From positions 248,001 through 312,000 of the forward strand of contig NZ_JAASQK010000003.1 of NCBI RefSeq assembly GCF_011762195.1: a DNA stretch of 64,000 bases, given 5' to 3'. A model generated the notes under the pieces. That model was not told the DNA's origin and made no database searches. It was given only the letters and a program-made list of their open reading frames with translations. A program made the position numbers and the translations under genes. The DNA comes from Sphingomonas oligoaromativorans. Lineage in GTDB: Bacteria; Pseudomonadota; Alphaproteobacteria; Sphingomonadales; Sphingomonadaceae. Positions 54,147-64,000 of the stretch are shown piece by piece (the stretch's first letter is position 1; each line of letters starts with the position of its first letter).

Positions 54147-55289
54147 ATGTCCGATGCCGATCCTCGCCGGCGCAAGACCCATGCGCCCATGCCGTTGCCC
54201 GATCAGGTGGCCCTCGTCCTCCAGGGCGGGGGTGCGCTGGGCTCCTTTCAGGCCGGCGTCTACGAGGCGCTGACCGAGGTCGACATCGAGGTCGACTGGG
54301 TGGCCGGCATCTCGATCGGGGCGATCAACGCCGCGCTGATCGCGGGCAACCCGCCCGAACGCCGGGTCGAGCGGCTTCGGCAGTTCTGGGACAAGGTGAC
54401 GTCCAGCCTGCCGAGCTTCCCGATCCCCTGGGCGTCGGACTCGATGCGCGAGGTGCTGCACGAATGGTCCGCCGCGATGGTGGCGACGGGTGGCGTGCCG
54501 GGCTTCTTCGCGCCGCGCCCGCTGCCGCCGATCATGGCCGCGCCGGGAAGCTGCGAGGCGCTCAGCTATTACGACACCACCCCGCTGATCGCGACGCTCA
54601 ACGAACTGGTCGACTGGGATCTGCTCAATGACGGCCCGGTGCGGCTGTCGGTCGGCGCGGTCGAGATCGAGAGCGGCAATTTCTTTTTCTTCGACACGAG
54701 GAAATGCCGGATCGACCATCGCCACATCATGGCGTCGGGCGCGCTGCCGCCGGGCCTCCCGCCGGTCGAGATCGACGGCAAATGGTGGTGGGACGGGGGC
54801 GTCGTCTCGAACACGCCGCTCAGCCATGTGCTCGACAACCAGACGACGGACCTGCTGATCTTCCAGGTCGACCTGTTCTCGTCGCAGGGCGTGAAGCCCA
54901 GGACGATGATGGATGTGATGGCCCGCTCCAAGGAGATCCAATATTCCAGCCGCACGCGCACCATCTCGGACGAACGGATGAAGGCGCGCAAGCGCCGCGA
55001 GGTCGCCTCGCGCGTGCTCGCCAAGCTGCCGCCCGAGCTGCGCGACGATCCCGACGTCAAGGCGCTCACCGCCATCGCGCACGAATATGCGGTGAGCCTC
55101 GTCCAGCTCATCTACCGCGCCAACGCGTGGGAGGGCGGCTCGCGCGATTACGAGTTTTCGGAACGCACCAAGGCCGAGCATTGGCAGGCCGGCCACAACG
55201 CCGTCGCCGAGACGATCCGCAACGCCTCGCTGCTCGCCACCAACATCCTCGACGGCAAGACCGCCGCTTTCGATCTCACGCCGCGCTGA
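54147..55289 (+). CDS. patatin-like phospholipase (DUF3734-type)
   Basis: About 380 residues with a patatin hydrolase domain: oxyanion motif VLQGGGALGSFQAGVYEAL, nucleophile Ser in AGISIGAINAALIAG, and the catalytic Asp in WWDGGVVSNTPLSHVL. The C-terminal part (DDPDVKALTAIAHEYAVSLV, then WEGGSRDYEFSERTKAEHW) fits the DUF3734 extension. It forms a conserved pair with 3-hydroxybutyrate dehydrogenase, suggesting a role in lipid or polyhydroxybutyrate turnover. Starts at 54138 and 54147 are both possible; AGGA suits 54147. Confidence 0.88.
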   Translation: MSDADPRRRKTHAPMPLPDQVALVLQGGGALGSFQAGVYEALTEVDIEVDWVAGISIGAINAALIAGNPPERRVERLRQFWDKVTSSLPSFPIPWASDSMREVLHEWSAAMVATGGVPGFFAPRPLPPIMAAPGSCEALSYYDTTPLIATLNELVDWDLLNDGPVRLSVGAVEIESGNFFFFDTRKCRIDHRHIMASGALPPGLPPVEIDGKWWWDGGVVSNTPLSHVLDNQTTDLLIFQVDLFSSQGVKPRTMMDVMARSKEIQYSSRTRTISDERMKARKRREVASRVLAKLPPELRDDPDVKALTAIAHEYAVSLVQLIYRANAWEGGSRDYEFSERTKAEHWQAGHNAVAETIRNASLLATNILDGKTAAFDLTPR

Positions 55290-55320
55290 CGGCACCATCC
55301 ACTGCAAGGAGAACAGCCTC

Positions 55321-56103
55321 ATGTTCCTCAAGGGCAAGACCGCGCTCGTCACCGGCTCCACCTCGGGCATCGGCCTCGCTTATGCGAAGGCGCTGGCGGC
55401 CGAGGGCGCGCAGGTGATGATTAACGGTTTCGGCGACGCCGCCGCGATCGAGAAGGAGCGCGCCGGCCTGGAGGCGACGTCCGGCAAGGCGCTCTATTCG
55501 GACGCCGACATGACCAAGCCGGACGCGATCCACGCGATGGTCCGGCGCTGCCATGACGAGCTGGGCGGGCCGGACATCGTGATCGCCAATGCCGGCGTCC
55601 AGCATGTCGAGCCGATCGACACCTTCCCGGTCGCCAAGTGGGACCAGATCATCGCGATCAACCTCTCCTCCGCTTTCCATCTGATGCAGGCGGCGATCCC
55701 CTTCATGAAGGAGAAGAAGTGGGGCCGCATCATCTCGACGGCCTCGGCCCATTCGAAGGTCGCCTCGCCGTTCAAGTCCGCTTATGTCACCGCCAAGCAC
55801 GGCATCGACGGCCTCACCAAGACAGCGGCGCTGGAGACGGCGACCTTCGGCATCACGGTCAACTGCATCTCGCCGGGCTATGTCTGGACGCCGCTGGTCG
55901 AGAACCAGATCCCCGATACGATGAAGGCGCGCGGGCTCACCCGCGAGCAGGTCATCAATGACGTGCTGCTCGATGGCCAGCCGACCAAGCAATTCGTCAC
56001 CGCCGAGCAGGTGGCGGCGCTGGCGGTGTTTCTCTGCCGCGACGAGGCGGCGCAGATCACCGGTTCCAACTATTCGATCGATGGCGGCTGGACGGCCGAG
56101 TGA
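55321..56103 (+). CDS. bdhA: 3-hydroxybutyrate dehydrogenase
   Basis: NAD-dependent short-chain dehydrogenase interconverting D-3-hydroxybutyrate and acetoacetate. 260 residues: cofactor motif VTGSTSGIGLAYAKAL, NAG in VIANAGVQHVEP, catalytic Ser and YxxxK in SAHSKVASPFKSAYVTAKHG, and the family end AAQITGSNYSIDGGWTAE. The substrate loop (WTPLVENQIPDTMKARGLT) is typical of BdhA. It follows the patatin gene by 31 bases with an AAGGAG ribosome site, in one operon. Acetoacetate is also the end product of leucine breakdown encoded upstream. Confidence 0.94.
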   Translation: MFLKGKTALVTGSTSGIGLAYAKALAAEGAQVMINGFGDAAAIEKERAGLEATSGKALYSDADMTKPDAIHAMVRRCHDELGGPDIVIANAGVQHVEPIDTFPVAKWDQIIAINLSSAFHLMQAAIPFMKEKKWGRIISTASAHSKVASPFKSAYVTAKHGIDGLTKTAALETATFGITVNCISPGYVWTPLVENQIPDTMKARGLTREQVINDVLLDGQPTKQFVTAEQVAALAVFLCRDEAAQITGSNYSIDGGWTAE

Positions 56104-56176
56104 GCTGAGGCGGCGGCCGTTGTCGGCGGCGGGCAGGGCAGGCTATGGTTGCGTCCAGTCTGTCGAAAGGTCGTCC

Positions 56177-56824
56177 ATGCCCGTCCGTGCCGTCGTGTCC
56201 TCCGTCGCCCTGATGATGCTCGCGGGGCTGTCGGGATGCGCGACCAAGGGGGCCTGCCCGCCGGCCAGCGCCGCGGGCCAGTCTCCCATGCCGGACTGGC
56301 GTGACGCGATCAGCGATCCCGATCATGTCCGCCTGCGCGCATGGCGCAAGGCGTTCGTCGATTCGCTGACGGAGGCGCGCGCGCACGGCCATGGCGCGGA
56401 GATCGACGCCGAAGGGCGGCTGCTCGATCCCGATGCGGCGCTGGACGGCGCGGCGCTGCCGGCCGGCTTCTATCGCTGCCGGGTCATCAAGCTCGGCGCC
56501 AGGCAGGAGGGGCATCTGACGTTCGTCGCCTATCCGATGCACCGTTGCCAGATTCGCCCGTCGGACAGGTTGCAGCGGCTGATCGAGCTGAACGGGCTCC
56601 AGCGGCCGTCGGGGCGGATCTACCCGGACAGCGCCTCGCGCTCGATCTTCCTCGGCACGATGATCCTTGGCGATGAATCGAAGCCGATCGCCTATGGCCG
56701 CGACGTCGACCGCGACATGGTCGGTGCGATCGAGCGGGTGGGCGAGCATCAGTGGCGGATGCTGCTGCCCTATCCGGCGTGGGAATCGAAGATGGACGTG
56801 ATGGAGCTGGTGCCCGAATCCTGA
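56177..56824 (+). CDS. DUF4893 lipoprotein
   Basis: 215-residue exported protein. The signal sequence ends with the lipobox LAGLSGC, so the Cys at about residue 22 is probably lipidated. The mature part has DWRDAISDPDHVRLRAWRKA and DPDAALDGAALPAGFYRCRV, the DUF4893 pattern, and ends MLLPYPAWESKMDVMELVPE. Function is unknown. The ATG at 56177 gives the signal peptide directly. It is convergent with the GDP-mannose pyrophosphorylase gene, one base between stops. Confidence 0.85.
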   Translation: MPVRAVVSSVALMMLAGLSGCATKGACPPASAAGQSPMPDWRDAISDPDHVRLRAWRKAFVDSLTEARAHGHGAEIDAEGRLLDPDAALDGAALPAGFYRCRVIKLGARQEGHLTFVAYPMHRCQIRPSDRLQRLIELNGLQRPSGRIYPDSASRSIFLGTMILGDESKPIAYGRDVDRDMVGAIERVGEHQWRMLLPYPAWESKMDVMELVPES

Positions 56825-56825
56825 C

Positions 56826-57908
56826 TCAGCAAGGCCGGTCGAGCGTGGCGTGGCCGGAGCGCTTGAGCTGATCGACGGCGCGCTTGACCTGCTGGCTGTC
56901 GCCTCTGGGCATGACGAGGACGGCATCGCGGGTGGCGATGACGATGACATCCTTGACGCCGATGGCGGCGACCAGCGGGCCTTCGGAGCGGATCAGGCAG
57001 TTGGAGGTGTCGATGGCGAGCACCTCGCCATGATGGGCGTTGCCGTCATGGTCCTTGACCGCCAGCTCATGGAGCGCATCCCAGCTCCCGACGTCCGACC
57101 AGCCCATCTCGACCGGCACGACCGCGACGCGATCGGCTTTCTCCATCACCGCATAGTCGATCGAATCCGATGGCGAGCGCCCGAACGCCAGCGGATCGGG
57201 ATGGAGCCGGCCGCCCTCGCAGCGTCCTGACGCCACCGCCTCGCGGGCCGCCGCCGCGATGCCCGGCGCGTGGAGATCGAGCGCCGCCATGTAGCGCGCG
57301 GCGGTGAACAGGAAGATGCCGCCATTCCACGAATAGCAGCCCTGAGCGAGATAGCTCTCGGCGGTGGCAAGATCGGGCTTCTCGACGAAGCGGGCGACAC
57401 GCTGGACGCCTGCCGCAATCTCCTCGCCGCGGCAGATATAGCCGTACCCCGTCTCGGGCGAGGTCGGTGCGATGCCGAAGGTGGCGAGCCAGCCCGCTTC
57501 CACCAGCGGCACCGCCTTCTCGATCGCGGCGTGGAAGGCGGCCACGTCGCCGATGACGTGATCGCTCGGCATCACCAGCAGCATCTGGTCGGGCTCGGCC
57601 GCGCACGCCGCCAGCGCGATGGCGGGCGCGGTGTTGCGGGCGGCGGGTTCGAGGATCAGCGTGCCGGGCTCGATCCCCGCCTCGTGGAGCTGCGCCTCGA
57701 TCGCGTCGGCATGGGCGGCGCTCGCCACCACCACCGGCGCCGCGAAGCGCTCCGCCCCCGTCGTCCGCCGCGCCGTCATCTGGAGCATCGTCTCGACATG
57801 CGTCAGCGACAGGAGCTGCTTCGGACGCTCCGTCCGGGACAACGGCCACAATCGCGTGCCGGAGCCCCCCGAAAGAATGACAGGGGTGATCCGCCGTCGC
57901 TCGGTCAT
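56826..57908 (-). CDS. manC: mannose-1-phosphate guanylyltransferase
   Basis: Makes GDP-mannose from GTP and mannose-1-P. 360 residues: the nucleotidyl signature ILSGGSGTRLWPLSRTERPKQLL, the metal/substrate motifs LVMPSDHVIGD and FGIAPTSPETGYGYI, FVEKPDLATAESYL and MGWSDVGSWDALHEL. The C-terminal isomerase cupin of bifunctional AlgA/ManC is absent, matching the separate manA gene at 13062. It is divergent from the polyprenyl sugar transferase gene, so both probably feed one exopolysaccharide. Confidence 0.94.
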   Translation of the reverse strand: MTERRRITPVILSGGSGTRLWPLSRTERPKQLLSLTHVETMLQMTARRTTGAERFAAPVVVASAAHADAIEAQLHEAGIEPGTLILEPAARNTAPAIALAACAAEPDQMLLVMPSDHVIGDVAAFHAAIEKAVPLVEAGWLATFGIAPTSPETGYGYICRGEEIAAGVQRVARFVEKPDLATAESYLAQGCYSWNGGIFLFTAARYMAALDLHAPGIAAAAREAVASGRCEGGRLHPDPLAFGRSPSDSIDYAVMEKADRVAVVPVEMGWSDVGSWDALHELAVKDHDGNAHHGEVLAIDTSNCLIRSEGPLVAAIGVKDVIVIATRDAVLVMPRGDSQQVKRAVDQLKRSGHATLDRPC

Positions 57909-58061
57909 GCAAGTGCCTCGATTCGGTGACTGGGCCTGCCGGACAGCCGCCCTTATGCGCTCAATCCTCCAGCGCAGCGATGGTTTCAGGATTTATTTGT
58001 CAATTTGAGCGACACCCCCTCCCATCGAGGGTAAGTCGGCCCAGCAAGCGGGGAAGCGGGC

Positions 58062-59450
58062 GTGATTAGACTGTTCAAGCATTATGTCCCCCATGCGGTG
58101 CTGCTGCTGGGCCTTGTCGACGTCGTGCTGCTGTTCTGCGCGGCCGAGGCGAGCTGGGTGCTGCGCGCCTGGCAGATCGGCATGGCCGTCACCCCCTTCA
58201 CCCACCGTCTCGGGCCGCTCATCACCTTTGCCGTGGCGGTGGAGACGGCGCTGGTCGCTGTCGGCGTCTATGGGCTGGATGCGCTGCATTCGGTGCGCTT
58301 CGCGGCGGTGCGGCTGATCGTCGGCGTCGCGGTCGGCATGATTATCGTGTCGGTGCTGTCCTTCCTGTTTCCGGGGCTGACGCTGTGGCGCTCCAACGCG
58401 CTCTACGCCGCGCTGATCGCGCCCACGGCGCTGACGGCTGCTCGGCTGATGCTGGGGCGGCTGCTCGGCTCCGAGACGTTCAAGCGGCGGCTGCTGGTGC
58501 TGGGCGCGGGGCCGCGCGCGGCGCGGATCAAGGCGCTGGGCGACAAGCCGGGGGCAGGCTTCGTGGTCTGCGGCTTCATCGGCATGAACGACGGGCCGGA
58601 CGCGGTGCGCGGCGCGATCAACCGCGATGCGATCGAGAGCCTCGCCGACCATGTCGTCAACCTCAAGGCGAGCGAGGTGGTGCTGGCGCTTCAGGAGCGG
58701 CGCAACGCGCTGCCGCTCAAGGATCTGCTGCGCCTCAAGACGACCGGCGTGCATGTCAGCGAGCTGTCCACCTTCCTCGAACGCGAGACCGGGCGCGTCG
58801 ATCTCGCCACGGCGAGCCATAGCTGGCTGATCTTCTCGGACGGGTTCGCGTCCGGCCGCTTCCTGTCGAGCATCGCCAAGCGGCAGTTCGACATCCTCGT
58901 CAGCCTCCTCATGCTGATCGTCTCGGCGCCGCTGATCCTGCTGACCGCGATCGCTATCCGGCTGGAGAGCAAGGGGCCGGCCTTCTACCGGCAGAAGCGT
59001 GTCGGCCTGTTCGGCGAGGAGTTCGACGTCATCAAGCTGCGCTCGATGCGGCAGGACGCGGAGGTCGCGGGGCAGGCCGTCTGGGCGCAGGAGAACGATC
59101 CGCGCGTCACCCGCGTCGGCCGCTTCATCCGCATGGTCCGCATCGACGAGCTGCCGCAGCTCTGGGTGGTGCTGAAAGGCAAGATGAGCTTCGTCGGGCC
59201 ACGGCCCGAGCGGCTCCAGTTCGTCACCAGCCTCGCCGAGCAGCTTCCCTTCTATGACGAGCGGCACATGGTGAAGCCCGGCATCACCGGCTGGGCGCAG
59301 ATCAACTATCCTTATGGCGCGAGCCTGGAGGATGCGCACAACAAGCTGGAATACGACCTTTATTACGCCAAGAACTACACGCCCTTCCTCGATCTGCTGA
59401 TCCTGTTGCAGACGGTGCGCGTGCTGATCTGGCCATCGGGGGCGCGGTGA
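58062..59450 (+). CDS. undecaprenyl-phosphate sugar phosphotransferase (XrtA/PEP-CTERM-type, TIGR03013)
   Basis: Starts a lipid-linked repeat unit by transferring a sugar-1-phosphate to undecaprenyl phosphate. 462 residues: four N-terminal membrane helices (about 10-130), a Rossmann-like middle (RLLVLGAGPRAARIKALGDK), a further helix (VSLLMLIVSAPLILLTAIAI), and the bacterial sugar transferase domain with FDVIKLRSMRQDAE, RVGRFIRMVRIDELPQLW, and MSFVGPRPERLQF. GTG start at 58062. The PrsK/PrsR-like genes that follow point to the XrtA-linked exopolysaccharide type. Confidence 0.9.
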   Translation: MIRLFKHYVPHAVLLLGLVDVVLLFCAAEASWVLRAWQIGMAVTPFTHRLGPLITFAVAVETALVAVGVYGLDALHSVRFAAVRLIVGVAVGMIIVSVLSFLFPGLTLWRSNALYAALIAPTALTAARLMLGRLLGSETFKRRLLVLGAGPRAARIKALGDKPGAGFVVCGFIGMNDGPDAVRGAINRDAIESLADHVVNLKASEVVLALQERRNALPLKDLLRLKTTGVHVSELSTFLERETGRVDLATASHSWLIFSDGFASGRFLSSIAKRQFDILVSLLMLIVSAPLILLTAIAIRLESKGPAFYRQKRVGLFGEEFDVIKLRSMRQDAEVAGQAVWAQENDPRVTRVGRFIRMVRIDELPQLWVVLKGKMSFVGPRPERLQFVTSLAEQLPFYDERHMVKPGITGWAQINYPYGASLEDAHNKLEYDLYYAKNYTPFLDLLILLQTVRVLIWPSGAR

Positions 59451-59485
59451 GCGTCCCCGCAACGCCTGTGCGGGCGCGCTGAGCG

Positions 59486-60891
59486 ATGCGGCCGGGTGCG
59501 CTCCACCTCTCGCGCACCATGATCCTGCGCGTGCTGGCGATCGCCGCCTCGCTCGCCTATCTCGCGGTCACGCTGGTGCTGCTGGACGCGGTGGAGCCGC
59601 TGGGCCTCGTCTATGCCTGGCTGGCGCGCGCGATGGTGGTGTTCGGGGCGAGCTTCGCGGCGATGATGATCCTGCCGCCGGGCCGGACGCGGAGCTGGCT
59701 CAAGCTGCGGCTCGCCCAGCATCTCTTCCGCCACCGCTACGACTATCGCGCCGAGTGGCTGCGCTTCACCCGCACGCTCGGCGACGGCGGCGCGGACGAG
59801 GCGCTGGAGGAGAGGATCGAGCGCGCGCTCGCCGACATCACCGACGCCCCGCAGGCGCGGCTGCTGGTGATGACGTCGTCGGGCCGGCTCGACGCGGCCG
59901 AGCCGGCGGCGTGGCCGGACGGGGCCGCAGCGGGCTGCGGCATCGATTTCGCGAGGATGGTGGAACGCGATCCGCGCGTGCTCGATCTCGACGCGCTGCG
60001 CGCCGCGCCGGAGGAGGAGCGGCGGCTGATTCCGGCATGGGTGCTCGGCGACCCCTCGATCTGGGCGGGCGTGCCGCTGGTCCATGGCGATCGGCTGACC
60101 GGCTTCATCCTGCTCGCGCGCCCGCCGGTCGATCGTCGGCTCGACTGGGAGGATCATGACCTCCTCTCGGTCGCCGGGCGGCAGGTGGCGAGCCACCTCG
60201 CCGAAGCGCAGGGGCAGGAGGCGCTGGCCGAGGCGCGGCGCTTCCACGAGTTCAACCGCCGCTTCGCCTTCATCGTCCACGACATCAAGAATCTGGCGAG
60301 CCAGCTCGGCCTCGTCGCCCGCAATGCCGAGCGTCACGCCGACAACCCCGCATTCCGCGCCGACATGGTGACGACGCTCCGGGATTCGGTGCAGCGGCTG
60401 AACGACCTGCTCGCCCGCCTCTCGCCGCAGGGGACGCAGCGCCCCGATCCGCCGCGCGTGGCGCGCCCGCGCGCCGTGCTGGAGGCGATCGCCGCGCGCT
60501 GCCGCACCCAGCATCCGATCGCGCTGTCCGGCCGGCTGGATGTCCACGCGCTGTTCGATCCGGCGCGGCTGGAGCTGGCGATCGGCCATCTCGTGCAGAA
60601 CGCCATCGAGGCGAGCCCGCCCGACGAGCCCGTCTGGCTCTCGATCGACCGGCGGGGCTTTGAAGTGGAGGTGACGGTGCTCGATCGCGGCCGGGGGATG
60701 AGCGCGGACTTCATCCGCCACAGCCTGTTCAAGCCGTTCAATTCCACCAAGCTCGGCGGCTTCGGCATCGGCGCGTTCGAGGCGCGCTCGCTCGTCGCCA
60801 GCATGGGCGGGCGGCTGGAGGTGGAAAGCCGCGAGGGCGAGGGCAGCCGCTTCGCCATCCTGCTGCCCTTCGCCGAGGAGCCCGTGGCGGC

Positions 60892-60895
<4 letters not shown>
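59486..60895 (+). CDS. prsK: PrsK-like sensor histidine kinase, N-terminally short
   Basis: 469 residues. Only two membrane helices (about 12-33 and 40-63) precede the conserved join LKLRLAQHLFRHRYDYRAEW; full PrsK proteins, as I recall, are near 680-700 residues with six or more further helices. A GAF-like domain (about 95-235), phosphoacceptor His at 265 in FAFIVHDIKNLASQ, and the ATPase domain with LVQNAIEAS (Asn about 372), GRGMSADFIRH and GGFGIGAFEARSLV follow. It overlaps prsR by four bases. The upstream gap of 35 bases cannot hold the missing part. Confidence 0.85.
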
Positions 60896-62253
<1,358 letters not shown>

Positions 62254-62332
62254 CGCGTGGCATAATTTCTAATTTCACGACGATCGTGATGTTTTGTTGC
62301 GCTGTCGGGATAATCGCCTAGAGGGTTCGGCC

Positions 62333-63151
62333 ATGACCGATCCCGCGACCCTCACCCGCATCGCCGCCGCGCTGGAGCGCATGGCGCCACCGCCGCCGCC
62401 CGCCGCCGATCCGGCCGCGCACCCCGCTTATGTGTGGCGCGAGGGCGTGCTGGTGGCGACGCGCGCCTTCCGGCCGCTGGCGCTCGACCTGCTGACCGGG
62501 GTGGAGGCGCAGAAGGCCGCGATCCTCCAGAACGCGGCGCGGCTGGCCGATCGCCTGCCCGCGCATGACGTGCTGCTCTGGGGCGCGCGCGGGACGGGCA
62601 AGTCGTCGCTGGTGAAGAGCGTGGTCGGCGCGCTTCAGGCCGGGGGCAGGGATATCGCGCTGGTCGAGGTCGCGCCGGACGCGCTCCACACGCTGCCGCA
62701 TCTGTTCGATCTCATTGCCGACAGCCCCCGCGCCTTCGCGCTGTTCGTCGACGATCTCGGCTTCGAGGAGGGCTCGGCGGGGCCACGCACCCTGCGCTCG
62801 CTGCTGGAGGGAGGCGCCGAGGCGCGGCCGGACAATGCGCGGCTCCACGTCACCGCCAATCGCCGCCACATCGTCAGCCGGGAGTTCGGCGAGGAGGACC
62901 GGGCGGTGAATGCGCGCGACGTGATGGATGATCGCCTCGCGCTGGCCGACCGCTTCGGACTGTCGATCGGCTTCCACAATGTCGACCAGCCGACCTATCT
63001 GGCGATGGTCGAGGCCTATGCGAGGAAGCTCGGCCTGCCGTTCGACGGAGCCGACGCGGTGAGTTGGGCGACGGGGCGCGGCGCGCGTTCGGGCCGGGTG
63101 GCGTGGCATTATGTGGTCGAGCTGGCGGGGCGCGAGGGGAAGCGGGTCTAG
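62333..63151 (+). CDS. DUF815 family AAA+ ATPase
   Basis: 272-residue P-loop ATPase of the DUF815 family (function unknown). It has VLLWGARGTGKSSLVKSVVG (Walker A near residue 85-98), ALFVDDLGFEEGS (Walker B), the sensor-like HVTANRRHIVSREFGEEDRAV and LADRFGLSIGFHNVDQPTYL, all characteristic. The ATG at 62333 gives the usual N-terminal helix (LTRIAAALERMAPPPPPA). It follows prsR by 79 bases on the same strand but has no known link with it. Confidence 0.9.
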   Translation: MTDPATLTRIAAALERMAPPPPPAADPAAHPAYVWREGVLVATRAFRPLALDLLTGVEAQKAAILQNAARLADRLPAHDVLLWGARGTGKSSLVKSVVGALQAGGRDIALVEVAPDALHTLPHLFDLIADSPRAFALFVDDLGFEEGSAGPRTLRSLLEGGAEARPDNARLHVTANRRHIVSREFGEEDRAVNARDVMDDRLALADRFGLSIGFHNVDQPTYLAMVEAYARKLGLPFDGADAVSWATGRGARSGRVAWHYVVELAGREGKRV

Positions 63152-63164
63152 GCCGCTCCCGCTT

Positions 63165-63247
63165 CGTCACCCCGGACTTGATCCGGGGTCCAGAGCCGCA
63201 AGCGCCGCGCCTGTTGCTCTGGATGCCGGATCAAGTCCGGCACGACG
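63165..63247. repeat. palindromic repeat between convergent genes
   Basis: GTCACCCCGGACTTGATCCG... at 63165 faces ...CGGATCAAGTCCGGCACGAC ending near 63246; the inner edges are CCAGAG and CTCTGG. Each arm is itself a hairpin (CCGGACTTGATCCGG). This is a common sphingomonad repeat type. Lying between the stops of the DUF815 and dehydratase genes, it can serve as a terminator for both. Confidence 0.85.
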
Positions 63248-63265
63248 GCGAAGAGCGTGTGCGCC

Positions 63266-64000
63266 TCAATGGCTGTCGCGAGGCAGGCCCTTGGTCTCGT
63301 CGATGCGCTGGAAGGCTTCGGTGCCTTCGAGGATCGCGCCGGTGCCGAGCTGGCCGACGATGTCGCGCTGGATCGCCTGCCACGGCGTCTGGCTCGCCGG
63401 GTAGCGATAGCCGCCGGCCGCCTCCAGAGCGGCGCGGCGAGTGGCGATCTCCGCTTCGTCGATCAGCACATCCACCCGGCCCCGGCCGACATCGAAGCGG
63501 ATGCGGTCGCCATTCCTCAGGATCGCGATGTTGCCGCCCGCCGCCGCTTCCGGCGAGGCGTTGAGGATCGAGGGCGAACCCGACGTGCCCGACTGGCGGC
63601 CATCCCCGATGCAGGGCAGCGCCGTGATGCCGCGCTCGATCAGCGAGGCCGGCGGACGCATGTTCACGACCTCCGCCGCGCCCGGATAGCCGATCGGCCC
63701 GGCGCCGCGCATGACGAGAACGGTGAACTCGTCGATGCCTTCGGCGGGATCGTCGATGCGGTGGTGATAGTCCTCCGGCCCGTCGAATACCGCGACCTTG
63801 CCCTCGAACGCCTCGGGATCGTCGGCGTTGGAGAGATAGCGCGCGCGGAAATCGTCCGAGATCACGCTGGTCTTCATGATGGCGCTGTCGAAGATGTTGC
63901 CGGTCATCACGCGGAAGCCGGCCTTCTGCTTCAGCGCCGTCTCGAAGGTGCGGATCACGTCGGGCGAGACGATCTCGGCGCCGCGGCAATTGTCGCCCAT
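63266..64000 (-). CDS. IlvD/Edd family dehydratase, sugar-acid type (partial, N-terminus off the right edge)
   Basis: C-terminal 245 residues of an Fe-S dehydratase of about 590. Visible signatures: FRVMTGNIFDSAIMKTSVIS, FDGPEDYHHRIDDPAEGID, RGAGPIGYPGAAEVVNMRPP and CIGDGRQSGTSGSPSILNAS, closest to the arabinonate/xylonate-type dehydratases rather than amino-acid IlvD. The reading frame is open up to the window edge, so the Met at 64000 is internal. It could supply the sugar-acid pathway enzymes seen 20 kb upstream, but that is inference. Conserved residues are intact in the part seen. Confidence 0.88.
   Translation of the reverse strand: MGDNCRGAEIVSPDVIRTFETALKQKAGFRVMTGNIFDSAIMKTSVISDDFRARYLSNADDPEAFEGKVAVFDGPEDYHHRIDDPAEGIDEFTVLVMRGAGPIGYPGAAEVVNMRPPASLIERGITALPCIGDGRQSGTSGSPSILNASPEAAAGGNIAILRNGDRIRFDVGRGRVDVLIDEAEIATRRAALEAAGGYRYPASQTPWQAIQRDIVGQLGTGAILEGTEAFQRIDETKGLPRDSH

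Noticed and set aside
57909-58061. Sigma-54 promoter before the exopolysaccharide genes
   Set aside because: No GG-N10-GC pair with the proper TGGCAC/TTGC surroundings was found here or in 62254-62332.

Overview
The window is typical chromosomal DNA of a high-GC alphaproteobacterium, most likely a sphingomonad (Sphingomonadaceae or close). The evidence is the rimP-nusA-ylxR-infB-rbfA order with a long YlxR fusion protein, a SciP-type DUF1153 protein, an XrtA/PEP-CTERM-type exopolysaccharide block, trehalase next to a TonB-dependent receptor, and four kinds of palindromic intergenic repeat. I see no prophage, transposase, CRISPR array, rRNA or tRNA gene. Genes are dense (about 56) and mostly short-spaced or overlapping.

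Layout. 1-10005 (minus strand) is the translation-factor operon rimP, nusA, ylxR, infB, rbfA and truB (cut by the left edge). Five unrelated genes sit between rbfA and truB: DUF2239, aspartic protease, tdk, GNAT and a small secreted protein. 10188-18338 holds a PQQ-type sugar dehydrogenase, trmB, an orphan gene, a type I mannose-6-phosphate isomerase, a Crp-type regulator, murA, an alternative oxidase with an NsrR-like operator, and a DUF445 membrane protein. 18370-30353 carries two RND efflux pairs, neither with an outer-membrane channel, around SIMPL, GlsB/YeaQ, SciP-like and mnmA genes.

30480-34840 pairs a TonB-dependent receptor with a periplasmic trehalase. 35550-44071 (minus) is a long run of sugar-acid genes: uxuB, uxaC and kdgK (uronate catabolism), an L-lactate-type dehydrogenase, a lactonase-like amidohydrolase, a glycerate kinase and a 2-hydroxyacid dehydrogenase. 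44105-50350 (minus) is a leucine-degradation cluster (isovaleryl-CoA dehydrogenase, both methylcrotonyl-CoA carboxylase subunits) ending in MaoC and CitE proteins in place of the usual enoyl-CoA hydratase and HMG-CoA lyase. A divergent LysR gene with a perfect dyad at its start codon faces it.

51336-56824 has an RcnB-like protein, an aldo/keto reductase, a YpfJ-type metallopeptidase, a patatin/3-hydroxybutyrate dehydrogenase pair and a DUF4893 lipoprotein. 56826-62253 is an exopolysaccharide block: GDP-mannose pyrophosphorylase, a polyprenyl-phosphate sugar transferase, and a PrsK/PrsR-like pair whose kinase has lost most of its membrane domain. The window ends with a DUF815 ATPase and the C-terminal part of an IlvD/Edd dehydratase.

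The most interesting items are the alternative oxidase with its NsrR-like site, the leucine cluster whose gene content recalls the Mycobacterium leucine/itaconate locus, the shortened PrsK, the LysR dyad over its own start codon, and the long palindromes placed inside operons.
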